A stretch of 64,000 nt of DNA from Hydractinia symbiolongicarpus (GCF_029227915.1 NC_079875.1:4464001-4528000), one strand, 5' to 3'; counted from the stretch's first letter, positions 1 through 14,287 are shown. Notes: generated by a model not told the origin, from the letters alone. Program-made: numbers and translations.

Positions 1-1192
1 GTCCGCTCTCTTCTTCAAATAAACTTTATTCGATTTTGGCCTCTCGTGTTTTTCATATACTTCTAACACACTTAAAAATGTTTCAGGCCGCAATGTTAAA
101 TCCAGTAACTGATTGACCGTAATATCGAGAGTTCTTGTTTCGGTATCGTAATATAATCCGAATTCAACTTGACCCCCCGCAGGACTTATCACGGATAAAC
201 AAGTCGAAGAAGGTTTCCGTGAAGGCTTTTTAGCATTTGAAGGACGGCGTTTTTTAGGCTTTTCCATATCTTCGAATTTTCCCAAACCTGTTAAGGTTGG
301 TTCAGAACGAAACCTGTCCCTGTATTGCTTGGTTATCGGTTTACTTAACGACGGGTAAGATCTTTCACTACCAGCGCTAACTTCTGATAATGGAGGAGAT
401 AAACTGCTTTCGTGACCACTGGCAGCAGAGGAACTTGGGGATCGGGTCCAATATATAAACTTCCCATCGTCCGAGTCCGTAACAGGTAGTGATTCATGTC
501 GTAGGGTTCCGTTAGGTAACGACGGTCTCTGTTTTCTGTAAGGTGGTATGACTATCGAATTTGAGAATTGATCCTCCAGTGGTATTTGCTGTTCTCTCGC
601 TGTGGTATGTCCAGGGCTCGGAAAACTCGGCATCAGTGGATAACCCTTGCTATGTGAGAAGCCCATACTTAGTCTTCTATAGTTTCTTTTTTTGTCTCCG
701 ATCATGGTGCAGACATAATATCGACATATTAAAATAATGACGACGATTATGAGCACTATCAACAGAACAGCTACCGGAATTAATACTAAATAAATATATA
801 AATAAATATATAAATAAATATATAAATAAATATATAAATAAATATATAAATAAATATATAAATAAATATATAAATAAATATATAAAAAATACATAAATAA
901 ATATATAAATAAATATATAAATAAATATATAAATAAATATATAAACGAATATATAAACGAATATATAAATAAATAAGATATAACAAAAATCAACCTCATT
1001 TCCAGGGCCTTATATCTATTTTTGGTAATCTCGGATAAAACGCTAACAACTTTCAGAATTTTCCATATAAATAAGTACATGAAATAAAAGGGTAAAATTT
1101 ATCCCTACGCAATTCATTTTCCCGATGTAAGGGAAGACATAAAATGGTCTAGTGATCAGGATTTCATACGTACCTTCCATTTCAACCTCCAT
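1..1192 (-). CDS. Synaptotagmin-like single-pass C2 protein, 5' part (partial)
   Basis: Two exons on the minus strand. The first (1174-1192) gives ATG and six residues, MEVEME, and stops at a GTACGT donor in phase 1. The second (1-785) starts after a TTTAG acceptor and joins in phase to give V-L-I-P-V. It codes for a very hydrophobic span of about 20 residues (roughly residues 7-28, ending ICRYYV), then about 180 residues of Ser/Pro/Arg-rich linker. From about residue 210 it reads GGQVEFGLYYDTETRTLDI, which looks like the first strands of a synaptotagmin-type C2 domain. A short extracellular head, one membrane span, a basic linker and a C2 domain is the synaptotagmin layout, a family acting in membrane trafficking and vesicle fusion. 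The gene continues beyond position 1, so the calcium-binding loops and a second C2 domain cannot be judged. The exact subfamily is not identified. The intron (786-1173) is largely a microsatellite. Confidence 0.72.
788..977. repeat. TAAATATA microsatellite inside the synaptotagmin-like intron
   Basis: About 24 near-perfect copies of an 8-bp unit (TAAATATA), with a few single-base changes (ACGAATAT copies near 945-965). It lies only a few bases from the 3' splice site of the intron and so replaces most of the usual pyrimidine tract. Confidence 0.95.
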
Positions 1193-1818
1193 GTTCAATG
1201 CTTTTTTAAATTAAAAATCCGAAACGATTTTATCGGGTTACATTTTTCTTAACTAAAGCGTCTATATTGGCCTAAAGTGAAAAAACAAGAATTATTAAAA
1301 CATTCCTTTGTTGAGAAATTTATTTATTTATTTAGCAGACACTTTCTAGAACCTGCAAGAAACCAAAAGGTTTGTGTGAGATAGAGAAAGTTCTAGATAA
1401 AGAAATGACATAGGGAAAGTAAAACCGGCCAGACACCAAAATATATGAAATAGTTTGAGATAGAGATAAGTGAGGCCACTGTATAAGTGAGATAAGTGAG
1501 TCCGTTGTACCCCTGAAAGCCAGTGTCAATACTCAAAAAAATTAACATAAATTAAAGGAAGGGGTTGTGATTATAAAGTTTCCACTTTTCTGAAATTAGC
1601 ATAGATAAAACAACCAGAAACAACAGCACAGGAGTATTCTACTAGATCGCAACATAAAGTCATGTTCCTTACACCCACCTTAATGATACGGATGATGATG
1701 TTGAAATTCGTATTATAAAAAAAAACACAAGCACAAGTTTTGAAATGAACTGAGAGAAATATACCATTAAGTAACGCTGTAAGGTTAAGCATTTTAAGAT
1801 ATTGTTCAAGCTCGATTA

Positions 1819-1875
1819 TTTGATTGACAGACAACCTTATTTGATTGACAGACAACTTTGTATGATTGACAGATG
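1819..1875. repeat. Short tandem repeat, about 19-20 bp x 3
   Basis: Three copies of a TTTGATTGACAGACAAC-type unit in direct orientation, the last one diverged. Confidence 0.8.
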
Positions 1876-2180
1876 CTCAATGGAAAAATTAGGTCATTAG
1901 CAAGCTACACCAAATGCAACTGTCTATTTTATAACGGCTAAGTAATTTTTGTTTTTCCCTAAAAGCCGACCCAATGATGCAACTTGATTCCAGGGCATTT
2001 TTCTTTTCTGTCTAATTTTAGAGCGGCTTCATAAAAAACGCCAAGAGGTCCTGGAGACAAGGATGAGAAAACTAGTTACTTCTCCGTGTCTGCTTCAGCA
2101 TGACTCATAGGAGATTAAGATCAAACCACAAAAGATTGTTTTCGGACCCCACTTGATTCATACTTGAATAGTGCTTGAAC

Positions 2181-2240
2181 AAGGTAGTCCCGTAATGAAC
2201 AAGGTAGTCACGTAATGAACAAGGTAGTCACAATATGAAC
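2181..2240. repeat. Tandem repeat, 20 bp x 3
   Basis: Three adjacent 20-bp copies of AAGGTAGTCNCGTAATGAAC, nearly identical. Confidence 0.85.
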
Positions 2241-4762
2241 AAACCAACAACTAAGTTCGCTTTTTACTATCTGGTGACAAAAACACTGGTGACTAGAATA
2301 TATTGAACGGGTACTTTAAATAAAACATCATCCCCGTACGTGAACGCATGCGCAGTGTAAAGTAAGATCTCCCTCATTCTACTACTTTAATATTAGTTTA
2401 TATTTTTACAAATTTTGTAATGTAACAAAATATATTTGCAAGAGAAAGAAACACAACGTTGTATCTTTTTTTATACCGGGACTGATATCAAGCGGAGAAA
2501 AAGAACAGGGGGGCGAGGTTGAAGAAGCCTGGGACTAGGAGTTTTTTCTTTACGCAGTATTCCTGAAAACGTAAAAGAAAACAAGGGGTGAAGTCCCATC
2601 CATGCACAATTCCAATTATTTATTTAACGAGTGGTATAGTTTTCCACAAAGAACGGAATTATAACTAATATTGCAATAAAATCATTAAAAATTCTAACCA
2701 GGTGTTCGCGATGCAGACTACTTCACGAATGAGCATACTGTTTCATTGTGTTTATTTTATATCACAAACAATTATACACACGTACAAACAAATAATTTCC
2801 AGTAATTGCCTATCTTGTAAACACAACATTCAAACACGTGTTCTAATTGTACGTGGTATTTGCTCATAATTATTCAAATTATTTTTCTGATATCAGTCAT
2901 GACTTCCTATGTTTAGAAAAGATGGAACCTGACACTGTATCCAGTAAAAAATTGCTAGAATGTTCACAATGATGATATAACAGAGCTATCTCCAACACCT
3001 CCTCATAAACAATCACGTAACTCTTCTCCACATTAATATTTTCTGACTCAAATTATTAAACCTTTTTTTATTATTTCCGTATTTCTTTTATTAAAAGCGC
3101 TTATAAGAGTGCCGCAGCTTGTATTCTTATAAAAGAATTTAAGGTACACACGTTCACCCTTCTTTCTATAGGCTAAGATAAAACATTACTTCTGATATAT
3201 AAGACTCGTCAAGATGCGCAAAATTTTCTGCATGTGATACAATTATTTTTTTTTATTAGTATATCAGATTAGTTGTTATAATGAGCTTTAATTTTTCAAT
3301 ATTTATTTATTTTGGATTTTGTGTATTGTGTGTTAGTCTTTATTCACTCATTCTTATCTTACAAATTACAAACAATCTGTTAATACCTCTTGAGAAGAAA
3401 ACAAAAATAATAATATCAACAATAACAGTAGCGGTAATGACAACAGCAGTAACCACAGTCGGACTATGCTTTGTAACGCAAAAATAAAAACAGTTTAATA
3501 AAAAAAACAAAATAAATTTGACAAAAAATGTCAGAAAATCTATTTCTTTATTAATTCTTAAACTCATGACTGAATAATAATATACAACACTAATAAACAA
3601 TAATAACATACAATTTAACAGTCAACTTACCAAGGCCAACAGACACTTGATACCATAGTCCTCCAAACAAAAACAAAGTTTGTGTATTGATTACATAACA
3701 GGTGATTAAAAAAATTAATTAATAGACTCATTTCCTAATCCATCATATTAAGCCATGTGTTCTGTAACATTAGTTGCAAATTAAAAAAGCGTGTTCTTTT
3801 GTCGCTCTTATATTACTGTCCATTAATAACCCCGTGTCCGCGTTGCTTGCTTGTTATGTGTTTTTATATGGAATGCAGGTGGTAGTTCCTAGATCTTAAC
3901 CTAGGGAAAGCAATATTTTTATATTTTTGTTTTGGTTATTTTACTATAGTCAGGTTTTTGGTTTAAAAGAATAAATTTAAAACTTGACTCATCACTTTGC
4001 GTGTTTGAAAATACTGGGAACGAAGTTAATGAAATTTGTCATATTAAAGACTAACCTCGTCTCCAGGGCTCTTTTACGCATATAACATTCTGACTGGATG
4101 GCTCCCCATCAGACTATCATAGGCGATAAAAAAGCATGGGCACGATTATTAAAGACATCTCGTGTTTCTTGAAATAATAAATGCAGAAGCCATAAAATAA
4201 GAAGGAAGTTATATTTTCCAAATTATTATTAAAAAACCTACGATGTTAGTTAAAACGGAGAGAAAACATATTTTTGCTTTGCATTCAAATCTCTTCACCC
4301 ATTTTAAAGATAAGAAACAACATAAAACTTCAAAGGTATATTAATTATGCGAAACGAGCAGATAACCCTCATCAACTCGTAATTTCAAAAACGAGGTTGA
4401 AAATGTTAAAAAAGTTTACAATTTTAATAATTAATATTCGTAAATCGTTGCATTAACCTCGTATTTAATTTGAACTTCTTCATAACCTCAATTTGAAGTT
4501 CTTTAAAAAGAGGCAGATAACCCTAAAAAGAGAATGTTCAAAGGTGTTAATTTTAAGTGAGATTTTTTTCCTGTTTTTCTCACTGTACACTATGATCATA
4601 TCAATAAAAATATAATTGTATTTATCTTTTCTTTCTTATTATAATTAGCAATTTTTAATTTACAATTGAAAACAAAAACAATATCTGATAACAGTATATT
4701 GTGAATCTGTGATAACACGTTGCTTGCATTAACGAAACTTTAACGTGGTTTCATGCGTGGTA

Positions 4763-5300
4763 CCGTAAATGATCGATTAAGCCCCCGGGGCCTATTTGTC
4801 AAAATGGGTTTTGGGGGATTGGGCTTATTCGGGAGGAGTGGGGGGGGGGGGGGGGGGTCAATGGGAGGCGGCTTTATGCAAAAATCTAGTATGCTAAAAA
4901 CAACGATTATAATAAACACAACATATCTTTCTAAAAGTATAATAATAAAAACAAACACTAATCGATCTCAATATAATGGTTGGAAAGAGAAAAAAGGAGG
5001 TCAGACTTGTTGTTCCAGCAAAGTATGTTGCTTTGACAGGGAACAAGATATTTAGAAATATATTGTTCGACAAGTTAAAAAAAAAACGCCTAACTTTAAA
5101 TTGTGTATTAAACCACGAGTGTTATTAATACCTCGACCTGCGAAATAAATACCATTTATTTAATTGTTTATAGTAGTATTTTCTCAGTCCCTGTGTCAAC
5201 TATATTGAAGTTACTGTGAATTTAAATAAGCCCTCATGGGGGCTTATTCGGGAGTAGGGACTTATTTGTCGGGAGTGGGGGCTTAATCGATCATTTACGG
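4763..5300. mobile_element. Miniature inverted-repeat element with TA target-site duplication
   Basis: The left end begins CCGTAAATGATCGATTAAGC and continues CCCC; the right end is its exact reverse complement, giving 24-bp perfect terminal inverted repeats. Both ends are flanked by TA, as in Tc1/mariner/pogo-type insertions. The 538-bp interior has no transposase. It contains a 17-base G run (near 4841-4857) and G-rich copies of a GGGGGCTTATTCGGGAG motif at both ends. I infer a non-autonomous (MITE) copy; the family assignment rests only on the TA flanks and the ends. Confidence 0.72.
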
Positions 5301-5304
5301 TAAG

Positions 5305-8300
5305 CGACAAGCATCACAAAAAGGCTTTGTTTCGCCATCCTTATTTCAGTTCTTATTCCCCAAACCGTTACTTCATGCGTCTGTTATGAAATTTCTCTGC
5401 GATGGGCATCGTCCCTAGGTAAACTAGTTATAGGCGCTAAAGTATTATTATTTGGCAAAAGTTATTTAACACATTCATTTTTTTAGAACATTCAGGCGGA
5501 TATTTGCCTGTTAGGCTGTTTTATTGTAAAATACACAAATATATATTTACAACAATACTTAGCGTATTAAGAAGGAGGCTTCTCCTGTATAATAGACTTC
5601 AAAGCAGTTAAAAGTATAATAAGAACAATCTCAGCAAAATTATACGCATCCAGTTTCAGGTAAAATTCAGACATTCTTCTTATAAAAATATATCTTCACG
5701 TAAAAATTCTGAATTCATATTTAACGAACGTCTTTTTATTATAATTTTATTTGTTAATTTTAATGAAATTAAAACTAACGAAATAAACAAATGTTAATTG
5801 TCCATGCACGTTACGAAACAACACCAAGGGAACAATAAAAGTTTCTAGCCCATGACATTTAAATAACAAAATTTTTTAATTAGGCAAAGATATTTTTAAA
5901 AACACAGAAAAAAGACAAAATAGATTAGATATTGCATTTCGTTTGTCCAGACAGAATACAACTATTATTATAGTGATGTGCTGTAATAACTAGTCGTTAG
6001 CCCATGGGATAATCTACGAAAATTCGCCCATGGCAACAACAAAGAGAAAATATGTCACATTTACTGCTTTGTTAAGATCTATTGAATCCAAGTAGAGATT
6101 TAAAAAAAAGTAAAAAAATTGCCATGTTTCGGGTGTCACACATCAACAACATCGCATTATTCGGCAATAAAACGCACAAGGTACAAACCATCTATTGGCA
6201 ACTTGAACGTTTTGCCGCATGGGAATAACTGTTTGGTCCTCGTGTGGCGTGTGGCATGTGGTCTTATGATTATGGAGTTCGCTTTGAAATCACAAGGTCC
6301 GTGGTTTGGCTCACAACGCATTTTTAGCAAGTACTACAGCTTCGACTGTTAAACCGGCAGACGATGGCTATTATTATAGACACTTGTCCGTAGAAAAATC
6401 CATGATTTCGCTAATCGTTCATATTCTTTTCCTAAGAATTTTTTTTTTTATTTATTTATTTAAATTCTTTTTTTTTTTTTTTTTACTTCGACACTACTTT
6501 GTGTGCCTTTATCAAGACTTTTGTTTGTATATAAATCCTGTCTTAAATGCTCATTTACTTTAAAGCAAAAAAATCAAATTAAACGCAATAACCGCCGCTC
6601 AACTCGAACCTCAAAGGAGTTCAAAAAAGTTCGAATTCAAAAAAAATCGAGTTACGAAAAGTTCGAGTTATCCCCGTACTCGCTTTAAATAGCGGTTACT
6701 TTCAAAACTTATACTGTGTAAATGTATGCATTAATTACTAAATTGGGTACAACAACTCAGATATGCGAATTATACTATCAACACAAACACACAAGAAATG
6801 AAAAAATGCAAAAAATCAAATAAATAACGAGCAAACTATCAAACAATCAGCTTTGATAAAAATAAGATGTTTATTAGCTAAACTAGAGAAAAAAGATTAT
6901 TAAAACAGGTTGTAATTAACTTCTAAAATAACTAAACACAGTCCAGTTATAGATAATGTTAATGTTGACGTGTTTTTATATTTTGTATTTCTTTATTTTT
7001 CATAAAGAAAGTATAAAAAAATAAGACATTAAAAAGACAAAACAAACAAAAAAATCCCAAAAATTTTCGACGTGACTTTCCGTCTTTCAGACTATTGGTC
7101 GATCACGAACTTCGGCGAATTAATTTAAGTCAACTTTTCCGCGAAAGTATGTTTTCGCAGAAACTTTTTGGGATCAATGTATTAAAAATTATGTTACATA
7201 ACCTCTCTTTTTTTCTCTTTCTGTTAACACATTTGTAACTTCTAAAGTGTTTTACTTATGAACCTTCTAATATACAACATCCAACGAAAGTTAACATTGA
7301 TCTCGCCAATACGCTTATCGCGTTACCATAGAAACACAATGAGTTGCAGCAAGCTTTATTGTGACGTATGGAAAAATTGAATAACAAAACAAAATTACAT
7401 GTTCCTTGTTTATAACTTGTCCAAAAGATTTTATCAGGTATGTCATCTAATTTTCAGTGAATGTAGTATGATTACATCGCATGTATTTGTATTTGTAATT
7501 TTTTGACACATTTGTTACGCTTTAAAGTTAAAAGAAAGCAAGGCACATGTCAACCTTGTCTCCTGGGCCCTGCTATATCTATGATATTCTGACAGGACTC
7601 TTGGAATGAGGTTTGAGGCGCATATATATATATATATATATTTCTATGCAAGCTGGCCTCCAATACCAACAAGGTTTCTACCTGCCCAAACCTTTTTTGG
7701 ATTGATAGATTGTTTTTTATGACGATATGTAAGAATGTAAAACACGCTACAAAAAAACACAAAAAAACAAAGTTTATTCCTCGTACAAATGTGTATTCAT
7801 GTTTTGACATAAAAACAGGCAATTAAGTGCGTGGTATAAAAAATTAAAATCCGAGAAAAAGTATCTCACCATACAACAAGCTTGATTGATACCTATTTAT
7901 AGATGATTATTGTTCTATAACTTGATTACTTATTTAATTGATCTTCAAGTATCGCATCATGGAGAATGATTCAGCAAATATTATATTCATACCTCGCTTT
8001 ATCATGAGGCTTGATCAGAAAAGTTATAATGGAGCTATACATGTGTCTCTTGAAAACTGTCACCGCGTTTTCTAAGAGTGGTTGAAATTTAAGAAGTTAA
8101 GTACCACTTTTATACATGCGTATGTCTGCATGGTTCACTTCGACATATCGTCACGTGCTAAAATATTTATAAGCTTTAAGCTGTCAATTAATCATTTTCT
8201 ATTTTGTGTATCTACATATATCAGCTACCAGCAGAATTGTATGTTCATAAATCGGCTACCGGCAGAATTGTATGTGCATAAATCGGCTTCCGGCAAAACT

Positions 8301-11300
8301 TTAAAACCAGGTTTTTGTATCTTTCACGAGTAATTAAGAAATAAAGGGAAGTTTTTGCCTTTCATTGTTTTGTTGATGATAATTTATCAGAATGACTTTT
8401 TCTGTCAATAATGTGTCACTGTCCTCCATAAGCGGATATGGACCAAAACAAATTTATTTCTAACTAAAAGACTGATTGCTAAAATTGTTAGTATAAACTG
8501 GGCTTTATTAGTTTTGTTTAAAAGTATGTCAAAATGTAATTGATATATAGGAGAATAGAAAGAACTCTCCCGGTTGGTGTATAAATTTATTATGAGTACA
8601 TTTAATTTATTTAGTTGTTTTTTTGTCAAAAAATGTTTTGTGAAGCATCTGTTGCCTCCACAAATCACAAGGGTGTTTTTGAAGCCCTGTTTTCGCTGCA
8701 TATATATTTGCACAACGGTCGCATCTGAAAACAAGCAAACCTCTGCGCTAAACGTGGATAGAAACACTGTAAGAAAAGTACTTCCTGAAACAGCAAGCAA
8801 AGAACGAGATTTACCTTCTCTTGACGAGTACCAACTGTTTTTATTCCTCCAAACAACTTTTTAGTATAAAATATAAAATAAAAAAAGCGAAAATTTGTTG
8901 ATAAAAGTGATAATATTTATTTATTTATTCATTTACTGCGCACATCATTTTTGCACGAATTTTCCACTTGTTGAATTAAGCTATTACTTTGTTATGAGAG
9001 AAAACGTCAAGTTTATTACCAGCTTATTTTAGTTAAAGCTATCTGTAGGAATCACGAGAGGCCTGGGAGCGAAGTGTTTAAATCTTTAAGAAGTGTTTTA
9101 GTAGAAGTGCACTTTTGTGACGTCATACATGTGGGCAGAACGTTGTTTACACAGAAAATAACAAAAAACTCCATCTCAATTTCACTGCATGTTCCTAGCA
9201 CTCCTGACCCTGGACGTTTTTTCTTTTGTTGCTGAAGGGAAATGGTAGACATAAGAGGTTTTAGGGAGTAAGGCAATTTCCCCAGGAATTTAATTTTACG
9301 TATTTTTTTCTCACAATTCAAAAGATTTGGTTGAGTATTTTTACCTAAAAGATTTCTGAAGGGTTTATTTTTTTATAATCTGCATAAAATATTTTGAATT
9401 TCTTGACGTGATAAGGTGTTACATATGTGAGGTTTTCATTACACGAACAAGCCGAAAATTATGTAGATGTGTGAAAGAGTTTGATGACTTAATCTTGGTG
9501 TTTGTTTTAATTAGGGCTCTTCAAAATATATATTCAAATAGGCTATTAAAGAAAATTAATTCTTACGAGTTTTTAGTATTTCTGGAATTTCTATTATGAG
9601 ATAAAAAAACTTTTATCTTTGTTTAGGGTTTCGTGAAATAATTGTTAACTAATTCTTTAAAACTACGTGTTATTTTATTGTTGAAGACATTTCTTGGTAA
9701 CTTACACGCTGTTATTCGGTACACGAAAGTTGATTCTCGCAACTAACCATTGAAATGATTCGCGAAAGTTGTTTCCTTTGATTTCGCGGGTTTTTTTTAT
9801 TCGCGAAAATTTCTCCGAAATTTTTACGCAATTAATTTACGGAAAACGGATCCACATTTTTTTCAAAGAAAAAAACGATTCTCTAAAATTGTACAAAATA
9901 AATAAAAACAAAAGCAGAGAATTACACAAAAATTTTTCAACAGTTTATCATAACATGCTTTCGACACTTTTCAGTGTTGGAATTTGATATGCCACAAGTT
10001 AAATCACAGTCACGTGACTGCTCAGATAACCTAATCGTGACTGCTTGCAACAAGAAACTGGATACTAAGTTGGTTGCACACAGGTTTTAGCTTTAAATTA
10101 ATATTAGATATATCAAATAAGAAAACAGAGCAAGCGAGTTCATAAAACTGATCAAAACTGATCCGTAGTGGTATGCATGCCCGGAAAAATATCAACGGGA
10201 AATCGCTCGATGCTGCTCGCAGCTACCATTTTGACACATCTCAGGGTTAGTTGCCTATGTCAAAGCCGCTAGCGCTTACTTAACGACTAAACAAGATGTC
10301 AAAAAGACAATAGCTTCTGGGGACGAGGTTGTTTTGGCTCACAGACAGACAGACAGACAGGCGTACATTATATACACCGCGGCTTGTTACGGAAAACAGA
10401 ACTCTTTTCTAACTAATTCACACCTAGACTTCTTTCTTAGAGAGAGAGAGAAAGTTTATTGTGATGGTTAGGGACAGGCTTGAGCATATGTAATAACATC
10501 ACTGTTTTGTTTTCTTGTGGAATTTTTTTTATAAATTTTAAAAAAATTGTAACATTTTTAAATTCTGTGCAGGTACAAATGTCAGCGATATGCCATTAAA
10601 GAAAATCGACTCTTTAATGACAGTGAATTTTTACTCAAACACAAATTTCGGAATCTGATTGTGGTTGATGAACTTTTCTGCTCCAATCCAAATTGAAATT
10701 TGGATTTTGAAAAAAATTACGAAAATAGAAGAATATTTAGAAGAATAGCCAATCAAACCTATGTATTTTTCTTGTCCCGTTTTGTTTTGATGTTGAGCAG
10801 AAATTTAGATTGGGATGCTATAAATTTTTGAACATTGAGATAATTTGGTAACTTATGTATTTTGTAACGCAAAATGAGAGATCAGCAGAATGGCTTCGAA
10901 CCATTTTTAGAATAGCTCCATACATTTGGTATTTTTTTCTTATGTGATGCGTAATTGAGTGGTTATATAATCACGAAGGTGATAGTTTAATCCATATCGT
11001 GGACATTTTAGCAAGTAGCTACTGATCAACCTATGCTGCGTGAGGGAATTGGATATGTAATGCTTTTGTATCGTGTAATTTGGTTCATACAACTCAGTAT
11101 GATGTGCAACTTGGTCAAGACAAATATCATGAAGTACGCATGTGCACACTCAGTTGTTGTATATACTAGATATAGGAAAGAGTATTTACTAGCTGTGTAT
11201 TTGCTTCCAAATTCCACGATATAAGAAAAACGTTTTGAAAATTTCTAAGAATTGAAAAATTAAATTTAAAACTCAGTTTTTTATTTATGTTTCTTCAATC

Positions 11301-14190
11301 CCCTACAAAATATTACGAGTTGTCAAAATGGTCAAACTTGTCTAGGGTTTAGGATTTAAAGTTAATTTTTCTTTTTCTTCAATATCTTTGTGCGCCCAGA
11401 CGTGGATTATTTGTAGAGCAGACGTGTTAGAAAGTGTGGCTACTGCGGATCATTCTTGCTCGTCAACGTCCGCATCCGAAAGAGTAGCTGAGCTGATGCT
11501 GCTTCCATCTTTGTAAAATGGCATAAAGAATTGGAGCTAGCTTTTAGGAAACTTTATATTTTTTTTGGTAAGTGCTTCCCAGCAATACATACATAGACTT
11601 TTATAGCCTAACCATCCTAGCGCAGAATATAGCTAACCATTTTCACCTTAGCGATCCTTAATTTGATCAAAATTCTACATAACTAACTTGAACATAGATC
11701 TCAAAGAATCAAATGAGTATTTTACCTGATATAGAGCATCAAACGAGCAACATCATCAACTCATATACGAGCAATGGCAAGCTTGGGAACATTTTGTGTG
11801 GTTTGTGTAGGTTACTTTTAAAATAACTCTTTAGAACTCAGATTTTTTTTTACTCACAATTTTTAACACCACATATTGTGTTATATAAAGGATCCCTAAG
11901 CTGCGTAATTTTCTCAAAACCTACTCATTATTAAAGATAAAGCAACTCCTACGTTACCATAGAGTAATGAAACTCATTGTCATTTTAAACTTCTTATATA
12001 TAATCTAAAGTTCTTGTATATAGACTACTGCACCTCCTATCAGTAAGCCACCCTTCAATAAAACTCGTAATTTGTTGAAAACAGTCATGTGTCCAAATGT
12101 GGTATTCAATAACTTATCCTATCAGGTCCGTTGATACAAGAATAAAAATAAAGGGTCATGTCGATGACATAGGATAGACTATAATTTGTTTAAAGTTTTG
12201 CACTTTTTAGAATGCCGAAAAGAAACAACTTTGTCAAAGTCAGAAAGAGGAAAAGCCCTGAGAACGAGGTTGTATAAAAAGTAATACTGTTATAATTTGG
12301 GCAAATTTGTTGCTGGAAAATATTCCCTATAGAAATATAATTAATTAGGGGAAATAAAATTCTCTATGAGTACATCTCGTGGCTTCAGACACTCTCCTAA
12401 CAACAAAAATTTGCTTTATAAACGTAGCTACCACATTTAACTAGCAATTATTTCTCCCAAAAAGCACCTTTAACATTACTATTTATTCACTATTAATACA
12501 ATGGTATTGTAGGATGAGTGTAAAATGTTTCTTGATAAAGAATAGTTAGCAACATAGCTTGTGGTTAAAAATACGCAAGTAGCGCAAGACATTAGTTTTT
12601 ATATACACTGAAGCGATATTGTAAGAACTTTACTTACGTTTGATAATCGTAACGTCAATAAAAACGTGTCATCCAACTGAGGTGGTAGCTAGGTCCAAAT
12701 AAAGTCTGGGTACAACATGGCTTCACTATCATATTATTAAGCTTGTCTCAGCAGAAATATAAAGCATTTTTCTCACATTATCTCTTTTACTTGTCCAACA
12801 ACCTCGATACTAGTACATAATATTCTGTTTGCGCAATTAAAATCTAACTATTTATAAAAAGAATAGTTACGAAAAGTTATGTGCTGAAGCTGGACAAATA
12901 AAAAATTGGCCAGTATTTTATGCAACTACTTCTCTCGCCTCGTACTTCGTGAAAGTTGATTATTTGGAAAGCGAAGGCTGTGTTTTTTTTGCGAACTGTA
13001 AGTGAAGTTGTTCGCGTCAATGCAAAAGAAAGTGGAATAAGTCGAGTTATTTGTTGGTTTTTACTCGCTTTTGCTTATTACGAGAAAGAAGTCTAGTAAC
13101 TAAACTGTTCGCCATGGCGTATAATCAAGTTTTGTAATGCTTCTTTTGTTTACACAGGACACCAACCACGCCCACCGTATTGATTTTGCAAAAAAATGAC
13201 CTTTAGATTTTTTTGCTTCATGATAGAGGGGCTATCGCTTTACCAAAGCTCAATTATGAAAAAAAGGCAAGAGGTGAAAAAGGGAAATTAAATCTTAGAC
13301 GGTTGCAACCAATCACGGTGCAGAATGATCAAGGAAATGCCATATAGTATCAATCGTGTTTTCTTTTGCTTTTTCGACTGGGTGGCAGCCTTTACGTTAA
13401 CCTGACAAAAGAGACAACACAAACAAAGAGCTTTAAAAACGAGATTGATGGTAGGTGAATAAACATTAAAAACCGATTAACAAATTTTTTACTCTGAAAT
13501 ATCATGTTTATTTTATTCAAACGTTTATATTCAAGCTTCTCAACCTCGAGCTTTTAAAATTTTAAAGCAGTTTCCAAAGTAATATTTTAGATATTAACAT
13601 TATATTAACATTGTTTTTCCGCAGGTTTAAAAGACTAGCATACTTAAAAAATACATCTACTTTGTTTCGACCACTGAATTAAAAGTGCATTACAAAAAAA
13701 AATGCTCAAATGATATCGTTACGTCAGTCGTTTTTTCAGAATACTAGTGTAGCAAGGCCAGCTAAACAAATTCGTTTCCAACAGTTTCATTTAAAACACG
13801 GTGTGACTTGGTTCAGAACCTAAGAACGAGTTTAGTGGAGTATGTTGATGAAACAGAACTTTTCCAACCGTTCCGACAACGACACGGTTATAACTTACTT
13901 TTCTCTGGTTACTCCAATAGATTTGTTGCTATTAGCAACCTGTCACATTTTGTTTTCACAAACTTATAGCTTGACAACTTAATTGTAAACAAAGTGTTGC
14001 TATTAGTTACCTTATGTTTTTTATTGGTTATCTGAATTAAAATGTAATAATTTATAAAATATAAAATTATTGACTGTTATGGCGACATCATCTGATTATA
14101 CCAACCTTTGGATCAGGTTCTCCTGATTTTATGGTTCTTGAGAGTGACTGTTCAGGGGTTAAGTAAGAAAAACAGATTTAGTAGCAGATA
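5305..14190. other. Long gene-poor stretch with repeat debris
   Basis: About 9 kb with no exon I can support. It contains T/A homopolymers (6431-6484), an imperfect inverted pair at 6582-6700 built on ACTCGAAC/GTTCGAGT and AACCGC/GCGGTT, a (TA)n run at 7621-7641, a 30-bp tandem repeat at 8219-8299, a CAGA repeat at 10339-10361, a GA repeat at 10440-10452, and dispersed motif copies at 7551, 10317 and 12255. A stretch with better codon-like composition at 8700-8830 (plus) and one near 11450-11520 (minus) are too short to call. Confidence 0.5.
8219..8299. repeat. Tandem repeat, 30-31 bp x 2.7
   Basis: Repeats of an ATCGGCTACCGGCAGAATTG-type unit followed by TATGTNCATA; the last copy is incomplete. 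Confidence 0.85.
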
Positions 14191-14272
14191 AATAAAACAT
14201 AAATTTTATTTACTTATCTATTTACATTTCTTCACTATATAATCACACTAGCAGGCACCCATTTGTTGGGGG

Positions 14273-14287
14273 GCGGGGGGGGGGGGG
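14273..14287. repeat. G homopolymer
   Basis: A run of about 15 G with one C interruption, just beyond the 3' end of the receptor gene on the minus strand. Runs like this are prone to length errors. Confidence 0.9.

Larger units (their letters stand above)
1193..4762. other. Intergenic, no convincing gene
   Basis: AT-rich spacer upstream of the synaptotagmin-like gene. It holds two short tandem repeats (1819-1875 and 2181-2240) and a copy of the dispersed CCTCGTCTCCAGGG motif (4051-4070). A 68-codon hydrophobic reading frame at 3281-3487 shows no recognisable feature. I see no splice-consistent exons. Confidence 0.5.

Noticed and set aside
786-986. 66-codon minus-strand frame rich in Tyr/Ile/Leu
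   Set aside because: Pure translation of the TAAATATA microsatellite inside an intron.
3281-3487. Hydrophobic 68-codon frame, plus strand
   Set aside because: No homology pattern, no promoter or splice context; AT-rich DNA readily gives hydrophobic frames.
4740-5055. Glycine-rich (plus) and proline-rich (minus) frames
   Set aside because: They come from the G run inside the miniature element.
8405-8864. Overlapping frames on both strands (131 and 96 codons)
   Set aside because: The plus frame has a slightly protein-like stretch (NVDRNTVRKVLPE) but no splice support or recognisable domain; the minus frame is its shadow.
11440-11530. Minus-strand acidic tail-like frame (SSISSATLSDADVDEQE)
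   Set aside because: Too short, no partner exons, no clear acceptor.
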